The translations under genes and the position numbers were made by a program. From an uncultured Clostridia bacterium (GTDB lineage Bacteria > Bacillota > Clostridia > Peptostreptococcales > Anaerovoracaceae), in the NCBI GenBank assembly GCA_934255435.1, contig CAKQNZ010000025.1:1-17896 (forward strand): DNA of 17,896 bases, written 5' to 3'. The notes under the pieces are model-generated. The model had not been told where the DNA came from. It saw nothing but the letters and a program-made list of their open reading frames with translations, and did not search any database. How positions within the stretch are numbered: position 1 is the first letter of the stretch; each line of letters starts with the position of its first letter. This document shows positions 16,922-17,896 of this stretch, piece after piece.

Positions 16922-17896
16922 CTACAGCAGGAAAATATTGTTTCTGCTGCATTCCTCTATCATATCATCAGGCCAGATGGATGCCTGTACTTCACCTATA
17001 TGAGCTTTTCTCAGGAAATACATGCAAAGTCTGCTCTGACCTATACCTCCGCCTATAGTATAAGGAAGTTTTTTGTCAAGGATCATCCTGTGGAAATCCA
17101 TATCACGTCGTCCGTCTTCTCCTGCTTCCCTGAGCTGACGGTCCATCGCTTCTTCATCCACTCTTATACCCATTGAGGATATCTCGAAGGCTCTGCCCAG
17201 TATATCGTTCCAGAGGATTATATCACCATTGAGCTCCCAGTCGTCATAGTCCGGCGCTCTTCCATCATGCTTTTCGCCTGATGTCAGCCTGCCTCCGATT
17301 TTCTGGATAAAAACTGCACGCTTTTCTTTTGCGATGGCATCTTCCCTCTCCTTCGGAGTCTTTTCCGGATACATATCCTCCAGCTCCTGCGAAGTTATGA
17401 AAAAGATCTCATTTGGAAGATCTGTCCTGAGATCCTTGTAAAGCCTGTTTACATAGTCGTTGAGGTTTTTCAGCGCTGTATAAAGTGTCTCCACAGTGCT
17501 TTTGAGATATTCCTCTGTCCTGTCTTCTTTATTTATCACTTTCTCCCAGTCCCACTGATCCACATATATGGAATGAAGGTTGTCCAGCTCCTCATCCCTT
17601 CTTATAGCGTTCATATCTGTGTAAAGGCCTGTGCCTGGCTTGAAGTCGTATCTGCCAAGAGCCATACGCTTCCATTTTGCCAGGGACTGTACGATCTCTA
17701 CAGTCTTTTCACCCATGTCCTTTACTGTGAAGCTGACAGTTCTCTCAACGCCGTTGAGATTATCGTTAAGACCAGTTTCAGGAGCTACGAACAGCGGTGC
17801 CGAAACACGTCTCAGCTGCAGACCGTATGCCAGTTCCTGCTGGAAGAAATCCTTTATTTTTTTAATTGCTCTCTGACTTTCCATATAGTCGATTAC
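16922..17896 (-). CDS. asnA: Aspartate--ammonia ligase AsnA, 5' end beyond window
   Basis: AsnA makes asparagine from aspartate, ammonia and ATP, releasing AMP and pyrophosphate. Visible family landmarks are [59 protein letters not shown] and [10 protein letters not shown]. It resembles class II aminoacyl-tRNA synthetase folds, as AsnA does. An ATG at 17882-17884 is possible, but it has no ribosome site and the frame stays open to base 17896 with residues VIDY, while family members carry roughly 10-15 more residues before the AIKKIKDFF stretch. The true start is therefore probably outside the window, and 324 residues are visible. It reads into priA with a 22-base gap. Use of ammonia rather than glutamine suits an ammonia-rich anaerobic habitat. 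Confidence 0.95.
   Translation of the reverse strand, partial: VIDYMESQRAIKKIKDFFQQELAYGLQLRRVSAPLFVAPETGLNDNLNGVERTVSFTVKDMGEKTVEIVQSLAKWKRMALGRYDFKPGTGLYTDMNAIRRDEELDNLHSIYVDQWDWEKVINKEDRTEEYLKSTVETLYTALKNLNDYVNRLYKDLRTDLPNEIFFITSQELEDMYPEKTPKEREDAIAKEKRAVFIQKIGGRLTSGEKHDGRAPDYDDWELNGDIILWNDILGRAFEISSMGIRVDEEAMDRQLREAGEDGRRDMDFHRMILDKKLPYTIGGGIGQSRLCMYFLRKAHIGEVQASIWPDDMIEECSRNNIFLL

Overview
The window is a stretch of core bacterial housekeeping genes, with 15 genes all on the minus strand. Reading 5'->3' along that strand (right to left in window coordinates) the order is asnA, priA, def, fmt, a YugP-type zinc peptidase, rsmB, stp (PP2C phosphatase), prkC (PASTA kinase), rsgA, rpe, plsX, rnc, smc, ftsY and der. 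Two genes run off the window: der loses its C-terminal part at base 1, and asnA loses its extreme N-terminus at base 17896. I see no tRNA, rRNA, insertion sequence, prophage, CRISPR array or riboswitch, and no gap longer than about 70 bases.

The gene order and content point to Bacillota, most likely class Clostridia. Supporting signs are the def-fmt-yugP-rsmB and stp-prkC-rsgA-rpe blocks, the rnc-smc-ftsY block, a PASTA-repeat Ser/Thr kinase, a short Gram-positive type FtsY, ammonia-dependent AsnA and AGGAGG-type ribosome binding sites. Base composition looks near 45-50% GC by eye, and isoleucine is often encoded by ATA. I cannot name a genus.

Layout by job. Bases 10640-17896 hold asparagine synthesis (asnA), replication restart (priA), N-terminal formylation and deformylation (fmt, def), a membrane zinc peptidase, 16S rRNA m5C methylation (rsmB) and the Ser/Thr phosphatase. 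Bases 7267-10621 hold its partner kinase prkC, the 30S-maturation GTPase rsgA and ribulose-phosphate epimerase. Bases 1-7241 hold phospholipid precursor synthesis (plsX), RNase III, the SMC chromosome ATPase, the SRP receptor FtsY and the 50S-assembly GTPase Der. Neighbouring genes overlap or are separated by 2-66 bases, so translational coupling and long polycistronic transcripts are likely. No convincing internal promoter or terminator was found.

I found no undescribed multi-gene system. The observations most worth checking are: a perfect 14-bp inverted repeat with a 5-nt loop inside the 5' end of rsgA; two A8 tracts in prkC placed so that slippage either way would end the protein before its membrane segment; a PriA that appears to lack the winged-helix domain; and a cluster that is unusually compressed relative to the Bacillus arrangement (rlmN, acpP, coaBC and several other usual neighbours are absent).
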